Shown here piece after piece: positions 1 through 12,388 of a DNA stretch of 64,000 bases (the first letter of the stretch is position 1; each line of letters opens with the position of its first letter). The notes beneath the pieces are model-generated. The model was not told where the DNA came from, did no database searches, and worked only from the letters and a program-made list of their open reading frames with translations. The position numbers and the translations under genes were made by a program. The DNA is taken from assembly GCA_027625915.1 (NCBI GenBank), contig JANTQA010000012.1:16020501-16084500 (forward strand), in the 5' to 3' direction. This stretch comes from Anaeramoeba flamelloides. Its lineage: Eukaryota; Metamonada; Anaeramoebidae.

Positions 1-839
1 AAATATTTAAATAATAAAAATTCAATACTTAGAAATCAAGTTTTGAAAAAAAAATATTTTATAATCTTTTACAATTTAACAAAGATAATAAATTATTGAA
101 AATAAAAATAATGAGCTATTTTTTCTGATCTTTGAAGAATTAATAAAAAATTTCTTTTTCTTGAATTTTTAAAAACAGATTAAATTACATAATTTATTTA
201 TTAATAAAAATTCCATGAAATTTACTAAAAGTGGGATTGTATAAATATTAAAATTGTTTTGAAAATTTTTCCTTTTGTTTTTCGAATAAAAAATTGAATA
301 TAAAAAGAGCTTAGATCTTTATTACTGAAAAATTAATTGGAAAATATGAATTGTTTTAGAAATAAATATCCAGTACTCTAAATTTAGAAATGGGTTGGTT
401 TATTAGGTTTAATTGCTCCATGATACATCAGTATTATATTAACTTGTGGAAAAATAAATAAGATTAACTAGTAACTAAAAGAAAGTATGATTTTCTTGTA
501 AAAAAAAATAATTCTTAAGTAATGAAAGTTTAATAGAAAATTTTATGGGTTGTAAAAGAAGTTATTTACGAGTTAATTATAACTAATAAAATTGAGTGGG
601 AAAAATACCCTTATCAAGTGCATAAAACTGAAGAAAATAATTCAACATTGGATTTTTTTTTTTTTTTTACTTTTTTTTGAAATATAACAACTAATTCATT
701 AAATAATATAATATATAAGGTCTAATTAATTTAAGTATTTTATCTTTAATGTTTTGAGAAACTTTTAAATTGAAAATGTTTAAATTTGATTATAATTTTT
801 CATTTTAGTTTTAAAATATTTAGTTTTTCAATTTTTTTG
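1..839. other. AT-rich stretch without a gene
   Basis: No convincing open frame, exon or RNA gene is visible. The stretch is rich in A and T runs. A 14-bp motif, AAATGGGTTGGTTT, at about 388-401 recurs inverted at about 1955-1968. It lies a few bases inside a CAGTACTC sequence, so it could be the edge of an old Tc1/mariner-type element, but the distal copy falls inside another repeat and the link is weak. Confidence 0.4.
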
Positions 840-1510
840 CTATGTCTTATAAGGGATCAACATCTAATCATGAGAATTCTAAGATTAAGCGAGATTAATA
901 GTGAAAATTTCATTTGTGCGTCATGGTTCAAATGTTTCTAAAAAATTGATTGTTAAAAGTGGTTCTAATTGTTGACCTCATCAATTAAAAAGATCTATTT
1001 ATTTATAGAAAACAAAGAATATCAGTAAAAAATCTACATTTCAAGATAAATTTAAAGATTATATTATCAATTTAAAGAATACAAAGTTTCAAAATATCTT
1101 TCTCAAATATTTAAAAAAATATAGATTAGTTGCTAAAAAATCAATTTTGTAAAAAAAAAAAAATAATTCAACAAATAGATTTTATTGACAAATTATTTTC
1201 GAAATCTAGGAAATATATTGATAATACAATCAACTTTATAATAAAAAATAAATAAAAATCAGTCTTTGGGTTTTTTTTTGATGATTCTGAGTAAAGATTT
1301 GAATTTAAAAAAATATAACAATATTTACTTTTGGAAGTTCTGAAGATGAGTTATTAAATCCTAAAATACTATTATTTTGGTTTCTTTTTTGAGATTAGTA
1401 AAAGGGATTTAAAAAAATTAGACAATGAAAATTGTAAATTTTAATCATTAGTAAAAAATCTCATAATTTATTATCTAATAAGATTTTTTTTAGAGTCATT
1501 GAAACCATTT
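840..1510 (+). mobile_element. Eroded Tc1/mariner-type transposase relic
   Basis: Reading all three + frames gives an ordered set of fragments resembling a Tc1/mariner transposase. An N-terminal piece reads KGSTSNHENSKIKR. It is followed by a piece with KKYRLVAKKSIL, like the linker R-x-A-[RK]-K-K-P-L-L motif. Next come FFFDDSE, like the catalytic FSDES motif, and SSEDELLNPK, like the segment that follows it in the family. Many stops and frame changes separate the pieces, so it is clearly dead. The family call rests on motif order by eye. The window's palindromic MITEs have Tc1-like TA/CAGTC termini, which makes a Tc1/mariner relic plausible here, but nothing shows that this copy was their source. 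Confidence 0.45.
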
Positions 1511-1596
1511 GAGCCATCGACGCTAATATTATTTTAACACAAATATAACATACTTGAATTATTGATGAATCGATAGTGAGGTTAACCCCTGAATGT

Positions 1597-2812
1597 TTAC
1601 AATATCTGAATTTTGAAATATATATATATATATCTTGTATTAGGGTGTGGTGATATGCTATTTTGGATCATTCTGTTCAATCTTCAACTTTTTATGGATT
1701 TTTGTCGTCGTTTAATTGTTTCTAAGAAATGAATTTAAATATTTTTTTCTTTTCAAAAGTTGAATCGAAGGGTATAAGACTATTAAATTAATAGATGTTT
1801 AATAATAAACTTTGATTTTTAACTTAAGAAATGTCTTTTAAATTAATAAAGTTACCTTAATCTTTTGGTATATAGTCATTTAAACTGTATTGCCTCTTTA
1901 TTAAAACAAAATTTGGTACCGATCCATAAAATATTCAAATAAAAGGAAATAAAAAACCAACCCATTTAACACTTGTGGTGCTTACAAAAAAACTATTGAA
2001 GTAATTTTTGGCTTTTGGGCTATTTTTGGATTGTATTTATTTCTTCCTTTTAAATATCTTTATATTGTCTTTGTTTGAAATAATTTTTTTTTTTTTTTTT
2101 TTTTATCGAAAATTATCCTCTGAATCATAATCTTAACTTGATTATAGCATATATAAAAAAAATTAAATTTAAATTTAGAGTTTCAGTCAAGTACCGTAGA
2201 GTGTTGTAGAGTGCCCTAGTGTGCCCTAGTGAGTCTATGTTTTCCGAAATTCAAAAGAATTGAGAAAGATCAAAGATTTTACTCAATTCTTTTAGTTTCT
2301 GGAAAATTTAACTGGGTTTATTTTAAATTTGAGAAATAAACTGAAAATTAATTAAATATTTATTTTTTATTTCTCAAATCAAAAAAAACTTATTGGTAAA
2401 AACAGATAGTACTTTTATCGAATCACTTCTGCTCATTCAGAAAAAAATAAAAAATTATGGTTGTTTTTTTGGATATCCAAAGAAATTTTTTAATTTTGGT
2501 TTGGTTATATTTTGGGTTATTAAAAAAAAATTATTTTATGTCAGTAATCGAGTAAAAGGGGACCAATAATTGCAATTAAAACCCCTAAAAATTAAAAACC
2601 ATTCTTCAATATCTACCAATATATTACCATTATACTCTTAATTCGGCTTTTGGAAAAAAAATTAATTAAATTCATTTATTAATAACAATTAAACGACTAT
2701 CAAAAGCCCATAAAAAGTTGAAGGTTGACCAGAATGATCCAAAATAGCATATCACCACACCCTAATACAAGATATATATATTTTTTTTCAAAATTTCAAG
2801 GATTGTAAATCT
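1597..2812. mobile_element. TIR element of about 1.2 kb, non-coding
   Basis: The arm at 1597-1766 (core CTTGTATTAGGGTGTGGTGA) is repeated inverted at about 2637-2812. The match runs about 150-170 bp with scattered differences and includes a TATATA tract at the end. No protein is visible between the arms. The interior carries a copy of another palindromic repeat (2180-2310). A related end sequence recurs near 46035-46095, so the family is dispersed. It looks like a non-autonomous DNA transposon; the superfamily is not determined. Confidence 0.7.
2180..2310. repeat. Palindromic GAGTGCC repeat, copy 1
   Basis: A short tandem-like block built on GTAGAGTG/TGCCCTAGTG units is followed by a hairpin whose arms read TTTTCCGAAATTCAAAAGAA and its near complement. 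Related copies with the same layout lie at about 22405-22615, 23080-23190 and 45665-45990. The longer arm word elsewhere is TTTGAATTCTGGAAAA. No coding content. Confidence 0.65.
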
Positions 2813-3215
2813 CAAATTCTTCTTGTTTTGTTTGAAAAATCATATCTTTTCTCCTTCATTTTAGGAATTTATTTTTTAATAATAGAACTTAAAGAAACCA
2901 GCACGATACTTAATTCGAGTTTACTGTTATGTTCTTTGTTCATTTTATGTAATTTTTCCAGAAAAAAGACTATTTCTTCCAATTCCTATTTAAAAAAGTC
3001 GACAGTTGTTTATTCAAACTCAATAAAATTGAAAATTTTCTTCACTTCTTTGTATAAAAGACAATACTCCTTAAATATTTCTTTTTTCATTTTCAAACAT
3101 TACAGTAAGAGAAAATCAAGAATATAAGATCAAAAATTGATCTTAAAAAGAACCCCAAATTTTAAAAAAAATTTGAAAAATCATTTTTTGATTTTCTTTC
3201 AAGATACAGAAAAAC

Positions 3216-4078
3216 ATGAAAATTCTTGTTTTAATAATTCTTTTCCTTTTTGTATCCCATATTTTTGCTTGTAAGCATTCGGACTGTACAACTGAAGAAA
3301 AACCTATTTGCAACATTTTTGAAACAGATGGGAGTTGTGTGCGTTGTTTAGTAGCATCACATTGTAATATTGATGAGTATTGTACAGAAGCCCACAATTG
3401 TAGGAAATATACTAAAGACGATGTTTTAGGCAAATTTTGTAATGACCACGCGGCAGATAGTTGGACTACATGTACAGAAGCAAATGAATTCAATTTTTGT
3501 GGTAAATGTGATTCAACAGATGACACAGTTCCACTGTGGAAGGGTGTGTGTATAGATTGGACTTGTGAACCTTGCCGTGTTGGTGACCAATCAAGCGGAA
3601 TTATGTAAATTTTTTCTTTTTTTTTATTTTTTTTTTGTTAAATCAAATAATTTTCTTTTTCTTATACTTTATGAAAATTCTAAATTGAACCCTTTCGCCA
3701 AAATCCACAACCTCTATCTTCTTTTTCTTTTTCTTTTTTATTTATCTTTTTTTTTTTTTTTTTTACTCTTTTTCTCTTTTTGGTTTCTAAAATCAACATT
3801 TGCTGGAATCTTAAAAATAATCACGCTTCTACTTTGTGTTTCCATTCCAATTACTAAAATATTTAAATCTTAAAAATAGGTCTCAACATACTAATGTCCA
3901 ATGTTACCCACGAAGCGCTGGAAACCCCGCAGGAACTATCAAGACTGAAAAAAATGCAGACTTTACCCCATCCTATTTTATTCAAACATCTTTTTCCATT
4001 GCAATGCTTTTCCTCGGTTTCTTACTTCTTGGTATTTTAATAATGACTATTTTAATTATGAAAAGATCAACAATCTAA
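3216..4078 (+). CDS. Cys-rich type I membrane protein
   Basis: Function not recognised. Two exons, 3216-3604 and 3880-4078, join in phase (donor GTAAAT, acceptor ATAG) to give about 195 residues. Residues 1-18 form a strong signal peptide (MKILVLIILFLFVSHIFA). The exposed part has 16 cysteines, with spacing such as GSCVRC and CGKC, resembling small disulphide-rich extracellular repeats. Residues about 168-190 are a single membrane helix encoded by exon 2, ending in the short basic tail MKRSTI. The predicted form is an ectodomain outside the cell or in a vesicle lumen with a tiny cytosolic tail. Read-through of the intron would give a shorter secreted form, because an in-frame TAA follows the donor by one codon. 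The ATG chosen is the first in frame and places the signal peptide at the N-terminus. The likely role is a surface or adhesion molecule, but that is inference. Confidence 0.82.
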
Positions 4079-4807
4079 ATATTTCAGAACCAAAACTTAC
4101 ACAAAGCTAATCAAAATAATCAATTTTCAAATTAAAACATTGAAATTATTAAAGTATAATTTTCAAATAAAATATTGTCCTTATTAACAATTAAAAACAT
4201 AAAAATAAAAATCTATTTTATTTTGTTTTTTTTTAGTCGGGCATTATTTTTGCAGCCTTCTTTTTTCAAAAATTTGTTTCTGTTTTTGAGATCTTGAAAT
4301 CACAGATTAAGAGACTGGGGTTAGTTTTGAAAATGTTCAAAAAAGAGAAAAAAAAATCCCAAAATTAAATCAAAAAATCAACAGAAGAGACCAGTAACAC
4401 GAAAAAAAAATATTCCAGTAAATAAGAAAGCAATAAATTCAAAAAGCTTTGAAGTGTCTTGAAATTGAAAAATAAAATTAGAATATGATAACTATAATCG
4501 CAAACTTTTTATATTGACAATTAAAAAAAATCAATTATTGTTATGATAGTTTGATCTCTTTTACCCATTTTTTGAAAAATCCCAAAATTTATTATACTCA
4601 CATTTTTCAATTAATAAATGAAAATTTATTATTTCAAGTAACCAGAAATATTTTTTCCTATATTAGTTGAGGAAACACTAAGATGAAATAATACAAGATT
4701 TAGAGAAAATCAAGTAGAAATGAGAATTTTCGAAATTTAAAATAAATTTTTACAAATACAATATAAAGTTTAATTCATGTCTTTAATTTCATTAATATAT
4801 AACATAT

Positions 4808-6081
4808 TAGAGATTTTGATGATAACATATATTATCCTGATATTAACAATAAAATCGCAATAGTATTAAAACAATCGCGATTAGTCCAACTTTATCGCGA
4901 AAAATCATAAAATCGCGATAAACAACATTATCGCGATATTCATAATATCGTGAAAAAATGAAAAATTATTATTTTCATTTCATTTTTAAAAAAAATCTCT
5001 TGACTTTTACAAAGCCTTGATACTTTTACAACACTATCCCTTTAATAATATCAGAAAGTGTTTGTAAGGGTTATGAACTGTCTTCAAGTGTTTGAAAGTT
5101 TTGAAAGACAGAAAACTTTTATAACGGGAATGAGTTTGGTTTGTTGTGGAAAAAAATTTTATTCTTTTCATTTTTTTTTTTAACAAAATATAAAATCTCA
5201 AACAAATTTTATGATCAAACTAATAATTACCCATTTCAACCAATACACTTGAATATAAAATATGTGTGTTTTCTTAAAATGGAGTTGTTACCTTCACCAT
5301 TTGTAAATAGCCAAAAAGAATAAAGAATAATTTTCATTCTTTTTGGTGATCGATCAAACAAAAACCACTAAGCTCTAATTGTGTTTTCTGTCCAAATCAA
5401 AGATTCTCAAAGAAGAAAAGGAAGAAGAAGACAAGTATTGTATAAAAAATCTTAATAATTGGTGATCATCTGGCAAGGATGTTGTGAAATCTTTTGAAGA
5501 GTTATCCAACTCCTTTTACGTGCTGAGAAAAATGAAAATATTGTAACCCAAGATCACATTCTTTAAAGAACAGACAAAGGGTTGGTTGTTTTAGAAGGTT
5601 TTTTATTCAACTCAATTTACAACACCACGATTAACTGAAAAAAATATTTATTTCTCTTTAGTTCTTATTGTTGTTGATCTTAAAGGATCGATAGGTTTGT
5701 CAACCAAATAAAATGAAAACACAATAAAATTCTTTGATCTGATCCTTGATTGGATCAAGTATCTTTTTTGTTGTTTTTTCAAAGAATAACTTTTTTTCAC
5801 CTAATCTATTTTTTAATCAAAAAAATTTTTTTGTAAAAATATTTCTCAATTAACCCAAAAACCCATCAACTATTATATCGCGATTACTTTTTAATCGCGA
5901 TATTTTGGCTTTTATTACGATTTTTTAATAATTATCGCGATTTTATAGAATATCGCTATTTGTTATATTATCGCGATAATATTGAATATCGTGATTTTCT
6001 GATATATCGCGATTTGATTGAAATTATCGTGATTTTTGTAACTTTATTGTGAATTATAGCATGTTATCATCAAAACCTCTA
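4808..6081. mobile_element. TIR element with TCGCGA arrays, copy 1
   Basis: The ends are inverted copies of TAGAG(G/A)TTTTGATGATAACA. Just inside each end lie clusters of ATCGCGAT/TATCGCGATA words, about 4855-4960 on the left and 5876-6050 on the right, which stand out in such AT-rich DNA. A second copy in reverse orientation lies at 59315-60550. The interior shares long stretches with that copy, including short open frames (for example 5141-5323) that are not convincingly coding. This looks like a non-autonomous DNA transposon whose subterminal repeats could be transposase-binding sites (inference). Confidence 0.8.
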
Positions 6082-9000
6082 TTTGATTAAAAGCTGTTTT
6101 TTCTATTCTTTTTTTTTATTACTAAAATTATAAAATTTTTCATAAGAGAGTAAAAATAGGTGATATAACATACATAATAATCAGTTTTTTTATTGTTTTT
6201 TTTTTTTGATTTAACTAACAGTTCCCCCATTTAAGATCCAAAAATTGATATAAGTTGTTATAAACAAAAAAATAATCAAGTTCAATGTTAAAAAAAAAAG
6301 ATTTCTTGTAAAGGAAGTTCAAAGATCTACATTGGGCATTTGAAATATTCCAAAAATCCCCAAAAATCGAAAATACACATAAACTTTTTCACCACATAAA
6401 AACGAATTTTAAAAAACTTCAAAGAAAATCTAGTGTATAGAGAAAAGTGTTTATCATAAAATATCAAATTTGCTTTTGGGCGATAATTTTTTTAAAAATT
6501 TCTACATGAATCCAGCTATGTTTTTTTTTTGGTATATTTTGGGTATATTCCAGTATCTTAAGATAAATATATGTTGATTAGAAGGATGTTTGGGAATGGT
6601 TAAGTGTCTGAAGCCAGGTGGTGGAAAGATATGTGTTAGAGTAAATTGATATATTTTATGGAATTATATGTTAAAAAGGTTTGGTTTATGTCTGTTGGGT
6701 AGGGTGTTGGTACAACCTGCTTGATTATATATTACTCAGTGATTTTTAAGATGTAATTGTAATCGAAATGATGTCATCCCAGAATTGTCATTATTGGTAT
6801 CATATAAGAAATTGTATTTTTAAATAGATTTTCTCTCATTTTTTAATATCCTCTAGTAATGATTAGAAAACTTACAGACATCTGTAAAAGAAATTCTTTT
6901 CATATAAAATGATAGAATATAATCTCAAAAAAAATTGAAAATTATTATATCTAATTCTTAGAGTAACACGCATATATATATATATATATATATATATTCC
7001 GGTAAAATTATATTTTTATCTTTTAACTGAGTAATTAACACTTCTTTTTATTAAATGTACTTCGTTGAGTATTTTTAAGTTGTTTAAATACTGAAAAGTA
7101 AACTCCATTTCACTCATAGGTGCCTAGCAAAAAAATGAAAAATTCACTTTTATTAAAGGATCAAACAAACAAAAATTGTTTCGAAATAAGAGAAATAATT
7201 TCGTTGTTATTAGAGTTGAGATTCAAAAGAGAAATACACGAACAAACCAAAATATTTTGGGCAACTTTCATTGGAATGTTTAGGGTACAATTTCTCAATT
7301 CCTTTGGGTGGATTTTATTAATTAAATAGAGGGAATTTTTAAGTGTTTTCATTTTATTTTGAGCTTTTTAAACAAATTTTATTCTTTTTTTTTAACCCCT
7401 GATGTTCTTTTTTTTATTTTATATTTTTTATCGTGATTTACACATACTTTCACATTTTATTATGTCAAGAATACACATAAATTCACAATATTTACAACTT
7501 TATCTGATGGTTACTAATATTAAATATTATTTTTGTTTTGTTTCTTAAATTACTATTAAGAATAATAAACTTTCATTTAAAAACTCAAAAAAAAAAATAA
7601 AAATCTTTTAAATATATTAAAAAATGGATTATTATTTTATAATCATAATTTCATAAAAAAAAAAAAAAAAATACATAAGATAAATAATGTGTATTTGAAC
7701 TTTTATAACTTTTTATTATCATTAAAATCTGGATTAAAGACAAATAAGAAAATAAATATATTATTAATTCAAGATCATTTTAAATCTTTTATTTTAAACT
7801 TGATGAATTTTAGTCAAATTTGGGGTGCTAAGGGATGTGTATATGTGTGTGTGTGTGTGTGTATGGTTTGTTTTTTTTTCCAGAAGTTCCAAACCTACTG
7901 TTATATTTGAGACATAGAAATTAACTTTTTTATCTATGTTAAACATAAAAAAAAAATGGTTATACTCTATCATATAATTTTATGGTTTGTGATAGGTTTG
8001 TTAAAAAAATTTCTTAATTTGAAAGACTGAGAAAAAAATATTTTTTTTATGAAATATATTTAAAAATCCAAAACAAAGCTTCCCAAGATGGGAAATATCA
8101 TTTAATAATCATTTTTAATAGTATTTGTTTTTTATATTAAGGTGTTAGGAAATTAATCATTGACCAAAAACCTGAAATTATTACTAAATTATTGATCAAT
8201 TCAGAAGGTTTCGAGTCAAAAATTCAAATTTGCATGGATTCTCTATTGGAAATTTTTGTTCTATTATAAAATTTCATTGTTTGTAACAGGTTATCACATA
8301 ACCATAAAATCCCGCCATAAAAAGGAAAGTGTTAGATAGAAAATGAATTTTCTGTTAATCATCGATATCACCGTATGTTTGGGACAGCTGTATTTGTTGG
8401 GACTAATAAATTATACAGGTTTATTATTTTTATGATATATTCTTCTTAATCTTGAAGGTTTGAAAGCAGAATCCTTATTCCGAAAAAAAAATTCCCGATT
8501 TTGGTTTTTAGTGATTTGGTGTTTTTTTATGTGTCCACAAGAGATTTTTGTCTCTATTTTAATTTATTACTCTTTTTAGTTTTTTTTTTCTGAAGTTTAT
8601 TTAAACTTTTAACCTTTTTTTAATCACTTTTCAATTAAATTAATTTTATTTTTTTCCAATAAAATATTATTAAAGCAATAAAAAAAAAATGATTTTTTAC
8701 AAATTGAATTTTCAAAATAGTAATTTTGTTCTTCAAAAGTATCGGTGATTTGGGTAATCCTTCGAAATTAAAAAAAAGTTCTATTTTTTACAATTAAAAA
8801 ATTTACAAAATTTATCATCTCTTTTTAAGAACATTTTTTGACATTAAAAAAATAATTATTTTTCTTTATATTAACTGGTTTATTCTTAATTTAAGTATCC
8901 CCCAAAAAAGAAATATGAAGATTTAAATTTTACTTCAGCAATTATTCTATTTGGTCAACAAACTATTTTAAAAATTTTTAACAAAGTTTCGGAATACTAA

Positions 9001-9942
9001 AACTAAAGAAAAATCTCAAAATATAAACATTAAGGCCTCATTTTGTATTAAATATTTGTAGGTCTATGTTTATTTGTTTCTTAAATTCAGAATTAGGAAT
9101 CATCTTTTTAGAAAATTCATTTTTTGAGATCCTGCTATTTACAGAAATTCAAATAGACAAAATTTCAGAAGATTAATATTTTTTCAATTCTGAAATCTGA
9201 CTTACATTTCAGATTTTTTGTTCACCTAATAAATATAAACAAAAAAATGTCAAGGAAATAAATATAAAGAACCAATTTTGATCTTTTACTTTTAATTTTA
9301 TTTTCAAAAAAGAAAAAGGATAAGGAAATCAAAATTATATCCAATTTATAATTCTTTTACAAAAATTAAATTCAGACTTGGTTGGGGATGAACCAGCTGA
9401 GAACCAAAATAACAAAGCTTGACACTATAGCTCAGATACAGTTATTTCCGATTTCTCGTAGCATCCTTAAACAATCAAAAATTTTTCCCAATTTGTTGAT
9501 TTTGAATTGGCTGTAAGTAGAGGAAATTTAATAAATTACGTAATCAAAACACTTAAAATAAAGAAATTTTAAACAATTAGGATCACTTGATAAAATTAAT
9601 TGTTTTAAATTCAAGAATTCATCAAACCAAAAAATAGAAGACCAATTCACAAAGAGTAGTTCCTTATGGTGAAAAATAAAAATGTTTGACAGATTTTAAA
9701 AATAATAATTTTTCTCAGAAAGCAAATCTTCCTCAAATAACTGATTAATAGAATAATAATTGATTTTCAAACCCCCACAATAGAATCCCAAGTCCTTCTC
9801 GTTAAACACAGAAATTGGAAAAAGACTTAATTTGCACGATAATTACATTGTTTTTCCAAAAGTTCAATCATTTTTTTTAATTTATCTATCCTTTTTTCTT
9901 CTTGACATAGAAAACAAAAAATAAAAGTCTTTAAAGAACCCG
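6082..9942. other. Intergenic stretch, no gene seen
   Basis: No exon with protein-like content and splice sites was found before the TTLL12 start. Simple repeats are present: an AT dinucleotide run at about 6972-6997 and a TG run at about 7844-7862. A short frame at 9390-9515 ends near a GTAAGT donor-like site but matches nothing I know. Short frames at 7120-7352 on both strands overlap each other and look fortuitous. Confidence 0.5.
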
Positions 9943-12343
9943 ATGACTTACAAAGAATTTGTAAAAAACCACCAACATCAATTAAAAACTGCCGATTTTC
10001 CAGAAAGCTTATGGAAAGTAAAAGCCCATTCCTCCAAATCTTTTTTAACTTTCTTTGCTTTTCTTTTTTCAAAAAAAAAAAAAAATTGAAAATTAATTGA
10101 TTTTTTTCTTTTGAAAAAATTCCCATTTTGATAAATAATAAAAACCAAATAGACACTTTACAATAAACTTTCGAAAGACGTTTTTGATTCTGGAAAATTT
10201 TTTGAGCTTGCGTATAATCAAAACACAGAAAAACTATCTGTTGTTTCGAAAAAGGCACTCAACAAAAATAGCAATTGCTTTGTTGTGGATCACTTTTGGA
10301 CTGCACCTGTAGGGCAGATCCGTTCGCAACTCCGAAGCAATCCAAAGCTTGCCGAACGATTTTCTGGCATGACTTTAATCAAATTAGAGGAAGAAAACGA
10401 ATTAGCCATTGAAGAGCAAAGACTGAAAAAACAAAAACTTGAAGAGGTTATGGAGATTTATAATGAAAAAGAAGAAATCAAAATAGAAGACTTGAAAATA
10501 GACACACAATTGCTTGAAGAAAAAATCAATTTAGTAATCAAAACAACAGCCAAGCCAACTCTGTTCCAAGACATTGAATTTGATGACCTTGATCTTACTT
10601 CCTTTAGCCAATTGCCATTTGAAGAAATTCAAGAATACTCTTCTATTTCTCTCTGGGGAACAAAGATTTTAAAAATCACTGAAAAGGATTTGGAATTACT
10701 CAAAAAGTTTACCAACCTTCGTTCCATGTGGTTAAATGATACACCTTTGTTTAAAAACATGACAAATAGAATTTCTTATTTAAAAAAGTTGCCTGAAACG
10801 ATCCCTAGTCTTGAGCTTTTAGATTCTAAATTCACAAAAAAGTAAGAAAAATTCTTTTTTTTTATTTTTGTTTTTAAGTTCCTTTCTTTCTTTCTTTCCT
10901 TTTCTTTTTTTTTAAACGGATTCAGCGATTTACAATTCATTTTTTTTTTTTTTTGAAACAATTTTCAATTTGAAAATCCTGACAACAATTTTGAGTTTAA
11001 CAGCACACGCTGGTGTGTTGGCCTATTACTGAATTAATTATATTTCTCTCGAATATTCTCCAAAAAAATCAAATTAAAAAATAAAATATGAACTCTTTTC
11101 AACAAAAAGAGTGTTATGAGAAATTTTATTTTGATAAAAAAACGTAAAATATTTCTCAATTCAAAGTACTGTTAATTGTAAAATAAAAAGATCAAAATTT
11201 TCATTCAGCTTTCTAAAAAATACCCTTTCAAAAATTAAAATAAATCATCAAAAAACTAATTCTAAAATGCGAAATTAATAATTTGTTCAAGTTTTAAGGA
11301 TTAAAAATTTGAAATGTTACTTGATATAAAATCTTTTTTAGAAAAGCTGAATTAAAATTTTGTTCCATTTATTTTGCAACAAATAGTATTCAAAAAGACA
11401 CCACCCATTCAGATTTTCAAAAATATGATATTAAAACTTATTTGCTCTCCAAAATATTAGTTGTTTTATTGAATATATTACACATTTAAAGGTTGGGTTG
11501 CTACTGTGAATTATCTTCATACTATACGAGTGGGATAATCTCTAAAAATTATTTTGTGCACGTGCTCTTCTTTGAATTGAAAAAATAAAAGGAAGCAATG
11601 ATGATAAATTCAAAGGATTTTAGTCTTAAATATTCAGAGTTTGAAAAAAAAAATTCAATCGTTTTTTGGTTTATCTTTTCAAATACTTAAATTTCTTCTA
11701 TTAAGGAATAAATTGTTTTCTTTCGGTACAAAATTGATTCAATTCAATTTGTGGTTATTCTGTAACCCTTTATATTTGTAAAGTAATGATCTTCATTTAG
11801 ACTCTTTTTTTGGAGGAGACCAATTCCAAAAAATCAAAAAAAATCTTCGAGATCTCAAAAATGGATAAATTTGACACTTCGAAACTAATGTTCTTGAATT
11901 AAAGTTTGATAGTAACGCCCATTTAAACAGGAAATTAAGTGCAGATACTTTGACACTTTTTTACAAAAACTTTCTTCATTTTTCATGGCTCAATTTTGGA
12001 ACTCTTTCAGACAATACATGCGGGTTTGTTTTTAATTTGAAATTAAACACATTTAAAAGCATATAAAAAAATTTTTGATTTCAAAAAGAGAATTTTCACT
12101 GTTATTATTATTACTACTACAGAAGTGAAAATAACACTCTAGATATCCTTTTAGTTAACTTTTATGAAGGGGAATTTAAAGAGGAAAACCATGGATTTCA
12201 CGATGGTTATTCATGGAAAGGACATATCCAAATTATTTTTATGGTTAAAAAGAAAAGGTAAAAAATTCAAAAAGCAAAAAAATCAAAAATTAACAAAAAA
12301 TAAAAAAATAAAAAATTTAAAAAGGGTTTTATAATAAGCAATT

Positions 12344-12388
<45 letters not shown>

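Noticed and set aside
2828-3127. Open frame of about 99 codons before the Cys-rich gene
   Set aside because: It lacks an ATG at its start, has no family resemblance, and overlaps sequence shared with non-coding DNA near 37600.
4855-4960. Regularly repeated ATCGCGAT words as a possible CRISPR array
   Set aside because: The words are 6-10 bp with irregular spacing, no constant longer repeat, eukaryotic context, and the same words flank the other end of a TIR element.
5141-5323. Short frame in the TCGCGA element shared with the second copy (60124-60315)
   Set aside because: The shared residues follow from the repeated DNA; the frames differ at both ends and are T-rich with no domain.
9420-9490. 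tRNA-like ATAGCTCAGATA word
   Set aside because: No matching B-box or T-arm follows and no cloverleaf can be drawn.
9390-9515. Possible upstream exon of TTLL12 ending near GTAAGT
   Set aside because: The exon at 9943-10017 aligns with the TTLL12 N-terminus and starts with ATG, so no further exon is needed; the frame here matches nothing.
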